A stretch of 64,000 nucleotides of DNA from Paenibacillus sp. YPG26 (GTDB taxonomy: Bacteria; Bacillota; Bacilli; Paenibacillales; Paenibacillaceae), in contig NZ_CP084530.1 of NCBI RefSeq assembly GCF_023704175.1, positions 3,472,001 through 3,536,000 of the forward strand, given 5' to 3'. The notes under the pieces were generated by a model. The model ran no database searches and was not told the DNA's origin. It saw nothing but the letters and a program-made list of their open reading frames with translations. Each line of letters opens with the position of its first letter. The stretch's first letter is position 1. Of the stretch, positions 1 to 7,990 are shown in pieces. The position numbers and the translations under genes were made by a program.

Positions 1-1471
1 CTGGTGCCTCTTCAATAGTTTCCTTCCATTGCTGCTCTCTAAGCTCTACTTCGTTGCTAAATTTGGAGGTTTTGTTACTGACTATTTTGTGAGGAATCCC
101 TATTAATATATCCTTACATACTTTGGCGCTGTGGTCACTACTTCCATCGTCAATAATTACTGCGTTATCAATATACCCCAAATGACTCTCCAAAACACGC
201 TTTAAAAACCTCGTTGATTCATTCTTCACCACCATGGACAGCGTTAGCTTAGGAGGCTTTCTATGATGTGGAAAGATTACATTATTGTTCAACACGGAAA
301 CAATACTAAATGAAAGAATAGAGTAAGCATTATCATTCTCTAAAACTTCACATGTGCAGCTATAATGATTCTCTTCCCTCTCACCCTGCTGCAGAATATA
401 ATTATGCAGCGTAAAGGTAACCTGGTGAGTCTTAGTCTGCTGATCATTGGACACATAAGACAAATTCTCGACATAAGCTTTTACCTTAACACGGTTGATC
501 GAATTCTGCTCCTGTTGCTCCTTTAGTTGTCCTACCAATAAATCTCTGATTTCATCTGAAAACAATGGCTTCCAGTCTACAGAATAGCCTAATTTGTAAT
601 GAAAAGTGCCTAGAGCTGTAATTGCCTCTTCGACAAATTTTTCCACTTTCTGTTCTTCTGATTTATTATAAGAACTTTTGAATTTAGCAACACCAGCCAA
701 ATCACTGTCCCTGTAAATATGATAGGCCGGCAGGTGAGTATCTACATGTAGCTCGATGCCCAAGGCAGCAGCCCGTATGCAGAAATGCCGGTCTTCTCCC
801 CAAAAAGAGACGTTTTTAATTTCTTTAAAATTCGCTCCCTTTTCTAGGGCAGTTCTATTTATTAATGTACATGCTCCAAGTCCTCCAACCTCATACACTC
901 CAGGAACTCTTAGCTTCTGAACAAACCTTTCTTGACGGTATAGAGCTTCCTCTGGAGTTAATTGTTCATTACGGTGTTTGTAATACATGGTGTAGTGATC
1001 CTCAAGCCAGACCTGAGGAAGCTCTGGAAAGTCAGGTTGCCATTTGGTCCAGAACACTTCTGATATGATTTCTTTCTCTGCTTTCTTCAGCTGTTCTAAC
1101 GTAAATGGATGCAGTACAATATCAGAGTCGATAAAGAATAAATAATCGTAATTGAACTCCAAGGCGATCTGTATAATCATATTTTTCAAATCAGCAACCT
1201 TCCATACCAGTTGCTCATTCCAAGAATGAGTGATTTCATTCCGATTATAGGTATCGAAGCTAGTATGCTTGTGAAGCATAACATTAGAGCAACTATTAGC
1301 AAATTGATTTAACAACTGACTGGACTGTACATTGTCATTGTCATCAATCAATAGGAAGCTGAGCTCTATCGTTTTTTGCTCTAGCTCTTTAAGAGACTGC
1401 AGAAACTCCTTAAGAATCTCAGGTTTTTGGCGAACAGGACTTCCAACAAGGACGCGTTTTTTATGATTCAT
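1..1471 (-). CDS. Two-domain glycosyltransferase, C-terminus cut by window edge
   Basis: An open frame runs from an ATG at 1471 to the window edge (490 codons, no stop), so the gene is partial. An SD-like GAGGAG lies just upstream. The first ~240 residues look like a GT-A glycosyltransferase: start MNHKKRVLVGSPVRQKPEIL, an acidic metal-binding-type motif (FFIDSDIVLHP) and a WGEDRHFCIRA segment. Near residue 430 a second GT2-type start appears (LSMVVKNESTRFLKRVLES followed by VIIDDGSSD), so the protein probably carries two transferase domains. It starts 20 bp after the preceding glycosyltransferase stop, so the two are likely cotranscribed. Lying downstream of two flagellin genes, the pair may glycosylate flagellin or another surface glycan; acceptor and sugar cannot be read from the sequence. 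Confidence 0.85.
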   Translation of the reverse strand, partial: MNHKKRVLVGSPVRQKPEILKEFLQSLKELEQKTIELSFLLIDDNDNVQSSQLLNQFANSCSNVMLHKHTSFDTYNRNEITHSWNEQLVWKVADLKNMIIQIALEFNYDYLFFIDSDIVLHPFTLEQLKKAEKEIISEVFWTKWQPDFPELPQVWLEDHYTMYYKHRNEQLTPEEALYRQERFVQKLRVPGVYEVGGLGACTLINRTALEKGANFKEIKNVSFWGEDRHFCIRAAALGIELHVDTHLPAYHIYRDSDLAGVAKFKSSYNKSEEQKVEKFVEEAITALGTFHYKLGYSVDWKPLFSDEIRDLLVGQLKEQQEQNSINRVKVKAYVENLSYVSNDQQTKTHQVTFTLHNYILQQGEREENHYSCTCEVLENDNAYSILSFSIVSVLNNNVIFPHHRKPPKLTLSMVVKNESTRFLKRVLESHLGYIDNAVIIDDGSSDHSAKVCKDILIGIPHKIVSNKTSKFSNEVELREQQWKETIEEAP

Positions 1472-1491
1472 TTTGATCTCCTCAATTCCAG

Positions 1492-3375
1492 TTATCTTTT
1501 CTTTAGAATCCAGTTGGCTAGTGGAAAGAGCCTTATTACTTCTTGCTTAATTTCGTTTGCACTCTCAAAGTCATTCATCTTTTGTAGTAAATCGTAGCTC
1601 CGTTCATAAGAACTATACTGAGAGGTTAAATTCAAAAGCTTGCTGTAGAACAACTGAGCGTCCTCAAGATATCCATTTCGATAACAAAGGTCTCCCAGAA
1701 GACGGAGAGTGTCGATGTTATTAGACTGTTCCTCAAAGATCTTGACTAACAGGTCTATAGCTATTTCGTCAAACCCATATTCGCTCAGCAACTTACAGAG
1801 CCTGAATTTGGTTTTAGTTTTTTGCTTCATTAATAATTCCGAAAAACTTTGAAATAGGTCAAATTCCCTTAACACAATAAGTTGACGTGCAGTTTCTAAT
1901 AAAATATCTTCTAGTTGTGTTGAAATATGAGTTGGCTTCGTAATTTCTCCTAGAATAATCTGATTTATTATTTCCGCTTCCTTGTTGCTCAGATTTAGTA
2001 GTGATTTATTGGCCATGAATAAATCCGGATCTTTCAAAATAATAGATAGCAATAAAATATCCTGTCCACTTTCCTCAAATTTTTGATCTATTAGTGACCA
2101 TAAATACCTTGAAAGTTCGTATTCCTTGGCATATAGCTTAGAGCTTGCTTCAATATGACTCTGGGCATTTATTTTATACTTGACCATATAGTGATTCAAT
2201 AACGGGTGACGTAGACTGTAGAGTATATTAAACATAAACTGAAGATCTTCAATACTGCCCAAATGATACAATTGATCTACATTCTGCTGGACCTCTTCAT
2301 TTGAGATATTAGCTTTAAGCGTGATCTCTAGGAACTTTTTAAAACCCGGCACAAAATTTCTTTTCAACTTTAAAACATTAACGATTTCATTATAGCTATC
2401 CGCTAAACGACCCTCTTGTTCATAGATATCGGACAACTGATAGTGAGCCATATACCCCCCGCTACCCTCAGTTACAGTGGAGCCTAGATCTCCCATCTGA
2501 ATACATTCATAAAAACAATCAATAGCATCCTTATGATAGCCGGCTTCTGTGTATAACCTTCCCTGTATATATCTCATCTCAGTCTCTAGGGGGAAAACTT
2601 TAACCGCATCCTTTAGTATCTGGAGTCCTTCTTCAGGACGGTTCAGTTCTCCAAGACAATAAGCAAGTTTGGTAAGCAGTTCAGGCATGAAGATTCGACC
2701 ATGACTTAGTGGATAAGCCCTTTTAAAGTACTCAATGGCCTTTTCATGCTTCTCAATTCCCAGATAAGTTTTGCCCATATTAAACAAGTTATAGGCTGTA
2801 GGATTCTCTTCAACTTCCTTAAGCATCAATGGAAGGTTTCTATTAAGCTTATCCTTCTCAATCATGGTTTCATCATTGTAACCAGAGTGATGAATCAGGG
2901 CCTGTCCCTGTCCTCCCTTGAAATTTAAAGAAGTCTCAGTTATATTTAAATGCTCATGTAATCTATTCTCATAGTACAGTCGACCATCATTTCTAAATAA
3001 ACGTGCTGCTAGGTGAGAAAATGTCCGCCCTAGAGATACTTCATTCCTAATTTGAAGCAAATAATAGTCCAAATTTGTTTGCAAATCTGCTTGAAGGTCA
3101 GCCCTTACATCCAGGTACTCATCTGCATCCAGTATCAAAATATAGTCGGAACTTGCATACTTTATTGACTCATTTCGAGCCGCAGAGAAATCGTGCACCC
3201 ATTCAAAATCATAGATTTGCTCGGTATATTGTCTTGCTATTTTCAATGTAGAATCACTGGAACCCGTATCTACAATAATGATTTCATTTACTTTATCTCT
3301 GACACTGTCCAAGCAGCGGGCAAGTACTTTTTCTTCATTCTTAACAATCATGCATAATGATATTGTTTTATTCAT
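1492..3375 (-). CDS. Family 2 glycosyltransferase with TPR-like C-terminus
   Basis: This 627-residue protein opens with a GT2 signature (SLCMIVKNEEKVLARCLDSV, then IIIVDTGSSDST) and an acidic DADE motif near residue 95, the usual nucleotide-sugar/metal site. After about residue 230 it is alpha-helical with TPR-like stretches (NMGKTYLGIEKHEKAIEYFKRA). This resembles the TPR-glycosyltransferase family found in Firmicutes. A longer open frame reaches 3441, but the ATG at 3375 has an AAAGGA SD and puts the catalytic motif at the very N-terminus. A flagellin terminator lies upstream and a possible sigma-D promoter precedes the gene, suggesting coexpression with flagella. Flagellin glycosylation is inferred from position only. 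Confidence 0.85.
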   Translation of the reverse strand: MNKTISLCMIVKNEEKVLARCLDSVRDKVNEIIIVDTGSSDSTLKIARQYTEQIYDFEWVHDFSAARNESIKYASSDYILILDADEYLDVRADLQADLQTNLDYYLLQIRNEVSLGRTFSHLAARLFRNDGRLYYENRLHEHLNITETSLNFKGGQGQALIHHSGYNDETMIEKDKLNRNLPLMLKEVEENPTAYNLFNMGKTYLGIEKHEKAIEYFKRAYPLSHGRIFMPELLTKLAYCLGELNRPEEGLQILKDAVKVFPLETEMRYIQGRLYTEAGYHKDAIDCFYECIQMGDLGSTVTEGSGGYMAHYQLSDIYEQEGRLADSYNEIVNVLKLKRNFVPGFKKFLEITLKANISNEEVQQNVDQLYHLGSIEDLQFMFNILYSLRHPLLNHYMVKYKINAQSHIEASSKLYAKEYELSRYLWSLIDQKFEESGQDILLLSIILKDPDLFMANKSLLNLSNKEAEIINQIILGEITKPTHISTQLEDILLETARQLIVLREFDLFQSFSELLMKQKTKTKFRLCKLLSEYGFDEIAIDLLVKIFEEQSNNIDTLRLLGDLCYRNGYLEDAQLFYSKLLNLTSQYSSYERSYDLLQKMNDFESANEIKQEVIRLFPLANWILKKR

Positions 3376-3419
3376 GACAGCTATCCTTTCTCTGTAAAGG
3401 CTCTTTGTATCTAATACAT

Positions 3420-3447
3420 ATATCGGAGTAAGATCAGCCATTTATTA
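3420..3447 (-). promoter_or_regulatory. Possible sigma-D promoter for the glycosyltransferase pair
   Basis: On the minus strand TCCGATAT (3427-3420) matches the sigma-D -10 GCCGATAT at seven of eight bases. TAAT lies 16 bp upstream, or TAAA 13 bp upstream. It sits between the flagellin terminator and the glycosyltransferase start at 3375. Spacing is imperfect, so this is a candidate only. Confidence 0.45.
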
Positions 3448-3462
3448 GAAAATAACAATAAC

Positions 3463-3489
3463 AAAAAAAGGAACCCCTTGGGGTTCCTT
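3463..3489 (-). terminator. Intrinsic terminator of flagellin gene A
   Basis: A 10-bp stem (AAGGAACCCC/GGGGTTCCTT) with a two-base loop is followed on the minus strand by seven T. It starts 14 bp after the flagellin stop. Confidence 0.93.
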
Positions 3490-3502
3490 TTTACAACAAT
3501 AA

Positions 3503-4399
3503 TTAACGTAGCAGTTGCAATACGCCTTGCGGCTGCTGATTGGCTTGTGCCAGCATTGCTTGAGCTGCTTGAGCAAGAATGTTGTTCTTCGTTTGGCTCA
3601 TCATTTCCTTCGCCATGTCTACATCACGAATACGGGATTCGGCTGCAGTCAGGTTCTCGGAAGAAGTATTGAGGTTATTAATTGTGTGCTCTAAACGGTT
3701 TTGGTAAGCACCCAGTTTAGCACGCTCTGTAGATACTGTCTCAATCGCTGTGTTAATTGTTGTGATTGCTGCATTAGCAGAAGCTTGAGTCGAAATACTG
3801 ATACCACCAGTCACGGCAGCAGCAGTTGTGCCTGTAGCCGAAGCGTTACCGGCACCAGATGCACTTACACCCAATGTAGAGGAATCCATCGCTTTGATTT
3901 CTAAAGTGATGCTCTGTCCTGCGTTAGCACCAATGTGGAACGTAAGATTTGCAGAACTAGTTACGCCAGAACCTGATGCAGCTGAACCATCCAACAACTT
4001 CTTGGTGTTGAATTCAGTTGTATTCGAAATGCGAGTGATTTCTTTAGCGAGTTCATCCACTTCAGATTGAAGAGCGCCGCGGTCCTTATCTGTGTTCGTA
4101 TCATTCGAGGATTGAACAGCTAGTTCACGCATACGTTGAAGGATGCTGTGAGTTTCGTTCAGTGCGCCTTCAGCTGTTTGGATCAAGGAGATACCATCTT
4201 GAGCATTCTTAGAAGCCATATCCAAACCGCGGATTTGTCCGCGCATTTTCTCGGAGATTGCAAGGCCAGCTGCGTCATCACCAGCACGGTTGATACGAAG
4301 ACCGGAAGACAATTTCTCGATGGATTTATTAGTGTTACCTGTATTTACCGCCAGTTGACGGTGTGTGTTCAATGCTGCAATATTGTGATTGATAATCAT
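3503..4399 (-). CDS. hag: Flagellin, copy A
   Basis: A 298-residue flagellin, the filament subunit exported through the flagellar type III apparatus. It has the conserved N-terminal D0/D1 region ([39 protein letters not shown]) and C-terminal D1/D0 region ([17 protein letters not shown], ending [12 protein letters not shown]). The middle (about residues 140-200) is short, rich in Ala/Ser/Thr/Gly and differs from copy B. A GGGAGGAAAT SD precedes the ATG, and the leader carries a CsrA-site hairpin and a sigma-D promoter. The gene is separated from copy B by that copy's terminator, so each is its own transcription unit. Confidence 0.97.
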   Translation of the reverse strand: MIINHNIAALNTHRQLAVNTGNTNKSIEKLSSGLRINRAGDDAAGLAISEKMRGQIRGLDMASKNAQDGISLIQTAEGALNETHSILQRMRELAVQSSNDTNTDKDRGALQSEVDELAKEITRISNTTEFNTKKLLDGSAASGSGVTSSANLTFHIGANAGQSITLEIKAMDSSTLGVSASGAGNASATGTTAAAVTGGISISTQASANAAITTINTAIETVSTERAKLGAYQNRLEHTINNLNTSSENLTAAESRIRDVDMAKEMMSQTKNNILAQAAQAMLAQANQQPQGVLQLLR

Positions 4400-4407
4400 G
4401 ATTTATT

Positions 4408-4417
4408 TCCTCCCTGA
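4408..4417 (-). promoter_or_regulatory. SD region with second CsrA-type site, flagellin A
   Basis: The minus-strand sequence TCAGGGAGGA overlaps the Shine-Dalgarno sequence. In B. subtilis a CsrA site overlaps the hag SD, so CsrA binding here would block ribosomes. The role is inferred from that case and from the upstream hairpin site. Confidence 0.6.
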
Positions 4418-4428
4418 AATATGTTATC

Positions 4429-4442
4429 CCACATCCATGTGG
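4429..4442 (-). promoter_or_regulatory. CsrA-binding hairpin in flagellin A leader
   Basis: The leader RNA contains CCACATGGATGTGG, a short hairpin presenting GGA in its loop. ACATGGATGT closely resembles the known CsrA consensus (ACARGGAUGU). It lies 12 nt upstream of the SD-overlapping site, the two-site layout known for the B. subtilis hag leader. Confidence 0.8.
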
Positions 4443-4501
4443 TTAGTTTATTTTAAGCTGCTTTTCAGGTCGGCCGCCCTTTAAAATAGCTCTTATTATA
4501 T

Positions 4502-4527
4502 TTATCGACTAAGAAGTCATATTATTA
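4502..4527 (-). promoter_or_regulatory. Sigma-D promoter of flagellin A
   Basis: TAAT (4527-4524), 14 bp, then GTCGATAA (4509-4502) on the minus strand, close to the sigma-D consensus TAAA-N15-GCCGATAT. It occupies the same place as the flagellin B promoter and gives a leader of about 95 nt. A 16-bp block containing CGGCCG (4464-4479), identical to 5584-5599 in the other leader, lies just inside the transcript. Confidence 0.8.
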
Positions 4528-4584
4528 ATAGCTATATTAAAATTTTCCACAAGCTTTTCTAAATAATTTGGTAAAATTAAATCT

Positions 4585-4612
4585 AAAAAAGGACCCACCA
4601 GGGTCCTTTTTT
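4585..4612 (-). terminator. Intrinsic terminator of flagellin gene B
   Basis: AAAAAAGGACCC pairs with GGGTCCTTTTTT around a four-base loop, 14 bp after the stop of flagellin B. On the minus strand it ends in T6. Confidence 0.93.
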
Positions 4613-4625
4613 AGAGAAGTAAATA

Positions 4626-5522
4626 TTAACGAAGCAATTGCAGAACGCCTTGTGGCTGTTGGTTTGCTTGAGCCAACATTGCCTGAGCTGCTTGGGCCAA
4701 AATATTGTTCTTCGTCTGACTCATCATTTCTTTTGCCATGTCTACATCGCGAATACGAGATTCAGCTGCAGTCAGGTTCTCAGAAGAAGTGTTGAGGTTG
4801 TTAATTGTGTGTTCCAAACGGTTTTGGTATGCACCCAATTTAGCACGCTCTGTAGATACTGTTTCAATCGCAGTATTAATTGTTGTAATAGCGGCATTTG
4901 CAGAAGATTGTGTAGAGATACCAATACCTTCAACTGCTACTGCTCCACCAGCGACTGTAGCAGTTGCGTTCGCTGTTGACGCCCCAGCCACACCAAGTGT
5001 TTTAGCATCCATTGCACCAACAGAAAGAGTAATACTTTGATCCTTGTTAGCCCCGATATGGAATGTCAGGTTGGCTGCACCAGATACACCTGAGCTCACA
5101 CTTGCAGAACCATCCAGCAATTTCTTAGTGTTGAACTCAGTCGTATTGGAGATACGAGTAATTTCTTTAGCCAATTCATCCACTTCGGATTGAAGAGCAC
5201 CGCGGTCTTTATCTGTGTTCGTATCGTTCGCAGATTGAACAGCGAGTTCACGCATACGTTGAAGGATGCTGTGAGTTTCGTTAAGTGCACCCTCAGCTGT
5301 TTGGATCAAAGAGATACCATCTTGTGCGTTCTTGGAAGCCATGTCCAAACCGCGGATTTGTCCGCGCATTTTCTCGGAGATTGCCAGGCCCGCTGCGTCA
5401 TCACCAGCACGGTTGATGCGAAGACCGGAAGACAATTTCTCGATGGACTTGTTAGTGTTACCTGTATTTACCGCCAACTGACGGTGTGTGTTCAATGCTG
5501 CAATATTGTGATTGATAATCAT
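4626..5522 (-). CDS. hag: Flagellin, copy B
   Basis: This 298-residue flagellin is the same length as copy A and almost identical outside the central variable part (about residues 140-205), where Ala/Gly/Val-rich sequence replaces the Ser/Thr-rich segment of copy A. The conserved filament-core ends are intact, so it should polymerise. Promoter, 5' leader and SD are also duplicated, which points to duplication of a whole transcription unit followed by divergence of the exposed domain. csrA and fliW, which control flagellin translation in B. subtilis, lie directly upstream. The symbol is used for both copies because neither can be singled out as ancestral. Confidence 0.97.
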   Translation of the reverse strand: MIINHNIAALNTHRQLAVNTGNTNKSIEKLSSGLRINRAGDDAAGLAISEKMRGQIRGLDMASKNAQDGISLIQTAEGALNETHSILQRMRELAVQSANDTNTDKDRGALQSEVDELAKEITRISNTTEFNTKKLLDGSASVSSGVSGAANLTFHIGANKDQSITLSVGAMDAKTLGVAGASTANATATVAGGAVAVEGIGISTQSSANAAITTINTAIETVSTERAKLGAYQNRLEHTINNLNTSSENLTAAESRIRDVDMAKEMMSQTKNNILAQAAQAMLAQANQQPQGVLQLLR

Positions 5523-5530
5523 GATTTATT

Positions 5531-5540
5531 TCCTCCCTGA
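5531..5540 (-). promoter_or_regulatory. SD region with second CsrA-type site, flagellin B
   Basis: TCAGGGAGGA overlaps the SD, identical to the flagellin A leader. It would let CsrA occlude ribosome binding, as at B. subtilis hag. Confidence 0.6.
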
Positions 5541-5551
5541 AATATGTTATC

Positions 5552-5565
5552 CCACGTCCATGTGG
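5552..5565 (-). promoter_or_regulatory. CsrA-binding hairpin in flagellin B leader
   Basis: CCACATGGACGTGG forms a 4-bp stem with ATGGAC in the loop, so the GGA core is exposed. Compared with the flagellin A hairpin one base differs (C for T) and the closing A-U pair is lost, so this site may bind CsrA less tightly. Confidence 0.75.
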
Positions 5566-5621
5566 TATTTTTTCGGCTATTTCTTCAGGTCGGCCGCCCC
5601 TCAAAATAGCTTCTGTACTAT

Positions 5622-5647
5622 ATATCGACAATAAATCAAATGATTTA
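5622..5647 (-). promoter_or_regulatory. Sigma-D promoter of flagellin B
   Basis: TAAA (5647-5644), 14 bp, GTCGATAT (5629-5622) on the minus strand; only one base of the -10 departs from the sigma-D consensus. The start would lie near 5615, giving a ~93-nt leader with both CsrA sites. Confidence 0.88.
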
Positions 5648-5680
5648 ATAGCATTTGACCGTAATCCCTAAAAATTTTGG

Positions 5681-5917
5681 TTATTTCTGAGAATCATGTA
5701 TCAGATTCTTCAATGCGCTTAGATCTTGTTCAATATTCCCCGCGGATTCCCTATTCGCTTCCTTAATCGACAAGTACACTTCCTTACGGAATATATCCAC
5801 CTGCTTAGGGGCAGAGATTCCTATCCTTACAGTATCACCTTCTACACCGAGCACCGTAATCTCAATGTTATCCTGGATTACAATCGACTCACCCTTTTTG
5901 CGGGAAAGGACTAGCAT
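5681..5917 (-). CDS. csrA: CsrA, RNA-binding translational regulator
   Basis: CsrA is a small dimeric RNA-binding protein that represses translation at GGA-containing hairpins. The 78-residue product starts with the canonical [15 protein letters not shown] and retains [19 protein letters not shown], the RNA-binding beta-strand region. A GTG three codons upstream is in frame, but the ATG at 5917 fits both the SD (GGAAGG) and the family's usual N-terminus. Its ATG lies one base after the fliW stop (TAATATG), so the two are translationally coupled. Matching sites in both flagellin leaders downstream indicate the known FliW-CsrA-flagellin homeostasis loop. The C-terminal ~25 residues extend a little beyond the conserved core. 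Confidence 0.96.
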   Translation of the reverse strand: MLVLSRKKGESIVIQDNIEITVLGVEGDTVRIGISAPKQVDIFRKEVYLSIKEANRESAGNIEQDLSALKNLIHDSQK

Positions 5918-5918
5918 A

Positions 5919-6371
5919 TTACTCACCTTCCTTTTCAGGACTGGATTGGTTGATTCCTACTTGGCGTAAAGGGTGTCTTGTCTGATAATTGGTTTGGTGC
6001 AGCACAATCTGCTTACCAGTGTATTTCTCCGGATTAAGCACAATAGGAGCTAACAGGTTAATAGTAGACAGTTCAACCTGTTTATTTACCGTTAGGACGC
6101 ACCACACTTCCACATTGGATTCAATATCCAGCTCTTCTTTCTCATTCTCAGCCAGCTCAAACTCATAATTCGGATAGAACAGAAAAGGATTAACTACAAC
6201 GAATGCCAGTTCTTTGTCCTCTGTAGACTGCATATAAAAGAACGGATTGTCTCCCTGATCCACCAAAGCAAAGGACTTGCTATCCTCAAAACCTGGAATT
6301 CCTTTCTCGAAGCGGTAGACTTCATTTTCATTTATTTCAAGTTCGCCCCATGTAGCTGTTTGAATAATCAC
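5919..6371 (-). CDS. fliW: FliW, flagellin-binding CsrA antagonist
   Basis: FliW (150 residues) binds either flagellin or CsrA. When flagellin is exported, freed FliW inhibits CsrA and relieves repression of hag. The sequence carries FliW features: [20 protein letters not shown] at the N-terminus, [13 protein letters not shown], and [13 protein letters not shown]. The start is GTG with a strong SD (AAGGAGGA). It is followed by csrA with a one-base gap. A terminator-like hairpin lies between yviE and fliW, so fliW-csrA may be uncoupled from the flgL transcript or depend on readthrough. Confidence 0.95.
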   Translation of the reverse strand: MIIQTATWGELEINENEVYRFEKGIPGFEDSKSFALVDQGDNPFFYMQSTEDKELAFVVVNPFLFYPNYEFELAENEKEELDIESNVEVWCVLTVNKQVELSTINLLAPIVLNPEKYTGKQIVLHQTNYQTRHPLRQVGINQSSPEKEGE

Positions 6372-6411
6372 CTTAATTCCTCCTTAAAACTCATTTACCC
6401 TGATCATTTAT

Positions 6412-6454
6412 AAAAAAAAGGTTATAGACGTAAAACCAACTCATCCATAACCTT
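6412..6454 (-). terminator. Terminator between yviE and fliW
   Basis: AAGGTTAT (6454-6447) pairs with ATAACCTT (6425-6418) across a 21-nt loop, followed by T8 on the minus strand. Only about 40 bp remain before fliW, leaving little room for a separate promoter, so it probably reduces rather than stops transcription into fliW-csrA. Confidence 0.75.
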
Positions 6455-6462
6455 AACTTATT

Positions 6463-7023
6463 TTATACAGCTCTATCAATTTCTGGAGGTATATACTGCA
6501 CGGAAGGGTACTGCTGCATATAAATGTCCAGCTTCCCACGCATATACTCAATCTCCGGCTTATGGACCTCAACCTGGATGTCCACTCCACCTTTGTGATA
6601 CTCAATTGAAGGCGGCGTTGTCTCAATCCGCACATCCACGTTATCCATAGAGGCAGGGCCCCGAAATTCAGGAAAAGACCTTGGCTTCCAATCCTGTCCA
6701 TACACATTAGCTATTGTATTACCCGGCTTAAAAAACTCAGCCATTCGGTTCCCCTGCTCTACTCGGTTGGCTATTCCCTGCAAGTAAAGCTGCTGGATAC
6801 CCGAATAAATACGTTGATTCATCTCCAAGTAGTTACCGCCGTCGTAGGCTGCCCGAGCTTTAGATTGGTCTATAGAAAGCTCAGGTTGATACTGGCGTAT
6901 CTCCCATTCTCCCTTGCGTGTCTGAATGTTAAGATCGGCCTTCGGCTGGCTGATGGAGTAACTGCCTGGATCCGCGTCAATACTAATTAATCCGGGGGTC
7001 TGACGTATCTGCAGGATCTGCAT
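6463..7023 (-). CDS. yviE: YviE-like flagellar-operon protein (DUF6470)
   Basis: A 186-residue protein in the place of yviE, between flgL and fliW as in B. subtilis. The start MQILQIRQTPGLISIDADPG and repeated short strands (ADLNIQTRKGEWEI, PELSIDQSKARAAYD, and later VDIQVEVHKPEIEY) fit the DUF6470 pattern of IxI beta segments. No signal peptide, membrane segment or catalytic motif is visible. Its conserved position suggests a role in flagellar biogenesis, but its biochemical function is not established. A terminator follows the stop. Confidence 0.82.
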   Translation of the reverse strand: MQILQIRQTPGLISIDADPGSYSISQPKADLNIQTRKGEWEIRQYQPELSIDQSKARAAYDGGNYLEMNQRIYSGIQQLYLQGIANRVEQGNRMAEFFKPGNTIANVYGQDWKPRSFPEFRGPASMDNVDVRIETTPPSIEYHKGGVDIQVEVHKPEIEYMRGKLDIYMQQYPSVQYIPPEIDRAV

Positions 7024-7040
7024 AAATCAAACCTCCAATT

Positions 7041-7964
7041 CTATCTCAAAAAGTCCACTAGTGTTGGTTGAATAATCTTCGAGCCAGCAGACAGGGAAGC
7101 ATTATAAATGTTCTCCTGAATTTTAGATTTCATGATTAATTCAGCATAATCCGCATCTTCAGTCTTCGCTTGAAGATCCGTTAGGTTGGTATTCAAATCA
7201 CTTAATCTCTCCTGCATTAACTCAATCCGATTAGTCTTAGCACCGAGTTCAGCCCGAGCGGTAAGAACCGTCTCCATGCGGCTGTCAATCCTCTCAAGCT
7301 CAGCAGATATACCAGGGACATTTCCGGAGGCTAGAGCTGCAGACAAGTTGTTCATGATGTTGAAAATATTACTTGAATCCGTTCCTGTACCAAATACAGC
7401 TGTGCCTGTCATATTAATTGGCAGCTGCACACTATCACCAACACTAAAGTTAATCAGGCCCGTATCGGTAGTTAATGTGCCTAGACCGGATGTGTCCGAG
7501 GTGCCGTCAGCATTTTTAGGAAAATCATACGGCTTGCGATTAAAAGCTTCACCATTGAATATATATTTTCCGTTCAGCTTACTATTAGCGATATCAATCA
7601 GTTGCTCTTTTAACTGATTAACTTCTTTATTGATGCTGTCTAGAGCGGACTGCGGATTCGTACCCGTAGAAGCTTGAACCGTCAATTCACGAAGCTTATG
7701 AATAACATCTCCCGTCTGGTCAAGCACCGTGTCATTGAAATCCAGCCAAGACAGAGCACTATCTACATTCTTGGTGTACTGCTCATTCGAAGCAATCTCA
7801 CCTCTGTAGCGAAGAGAGTAGGTTATACCCACTGGATCGTCTGAAGGCTTGTTCAGCTTGCGGCCTGTGGCCAGCTGATTCTGGGTGTTATTCATGGCTT
7901 GGGCGTTGCGATTCAAGTTGAGCATCAGCTGGGAACTCATCATATTTGAAGTGATTCTTAACAT
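7041..7964 (-). CDS. flgL: FlgL, hook-filament junction protein
   Basis: FlgL (HAP3) links the hook to the filament. The 307-residue protein has the flagellin-like N-terminus (MLRITSNMMSSQLMLNLNRN, QLATGRKLNKPSDDPVGI) and a flagellin-like C-terminus (DADYAELIMKSKIQENIYNASLSAGSKI). It has the expected length and lies 26 bp after flgK and 17 bp before yviE, within the flgM-flgN-flgK-flgL-yviE run that is probably cotranscribed from the sigma-D promoter before flgM. Confidence 0.95.
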   Translation of the reverse strand: MLRITSNMMSSQLMLNLNRNAQAMNNTQNQLATGRKLNKPSDDPVGITYSLRYRGEIASNEQYTKNVDSALSWLDFNDTVLDQTGDVIHKLRELTVQASTGTNPQSALDSINKEVNQLKEQLIDIANSKLNGKYIFNGEAFNRKPYDFPKNADGTSDTSGLGTLTTDTGLINFSVGDSVQLPINMTGTAVFGTGTDSSNIFNIMNNLSAALASGNVPGISAELERIDSRMETVLTARAELGAKTNRIELMQERLSDLNTNLTDLQAKTEDADYAELIMKSKIQENIYNASLSAGSKIIQPTLVDFLR

Positions 7965-7990
7965 TAGCGGTAACCTCCTTTACTTAAGTA

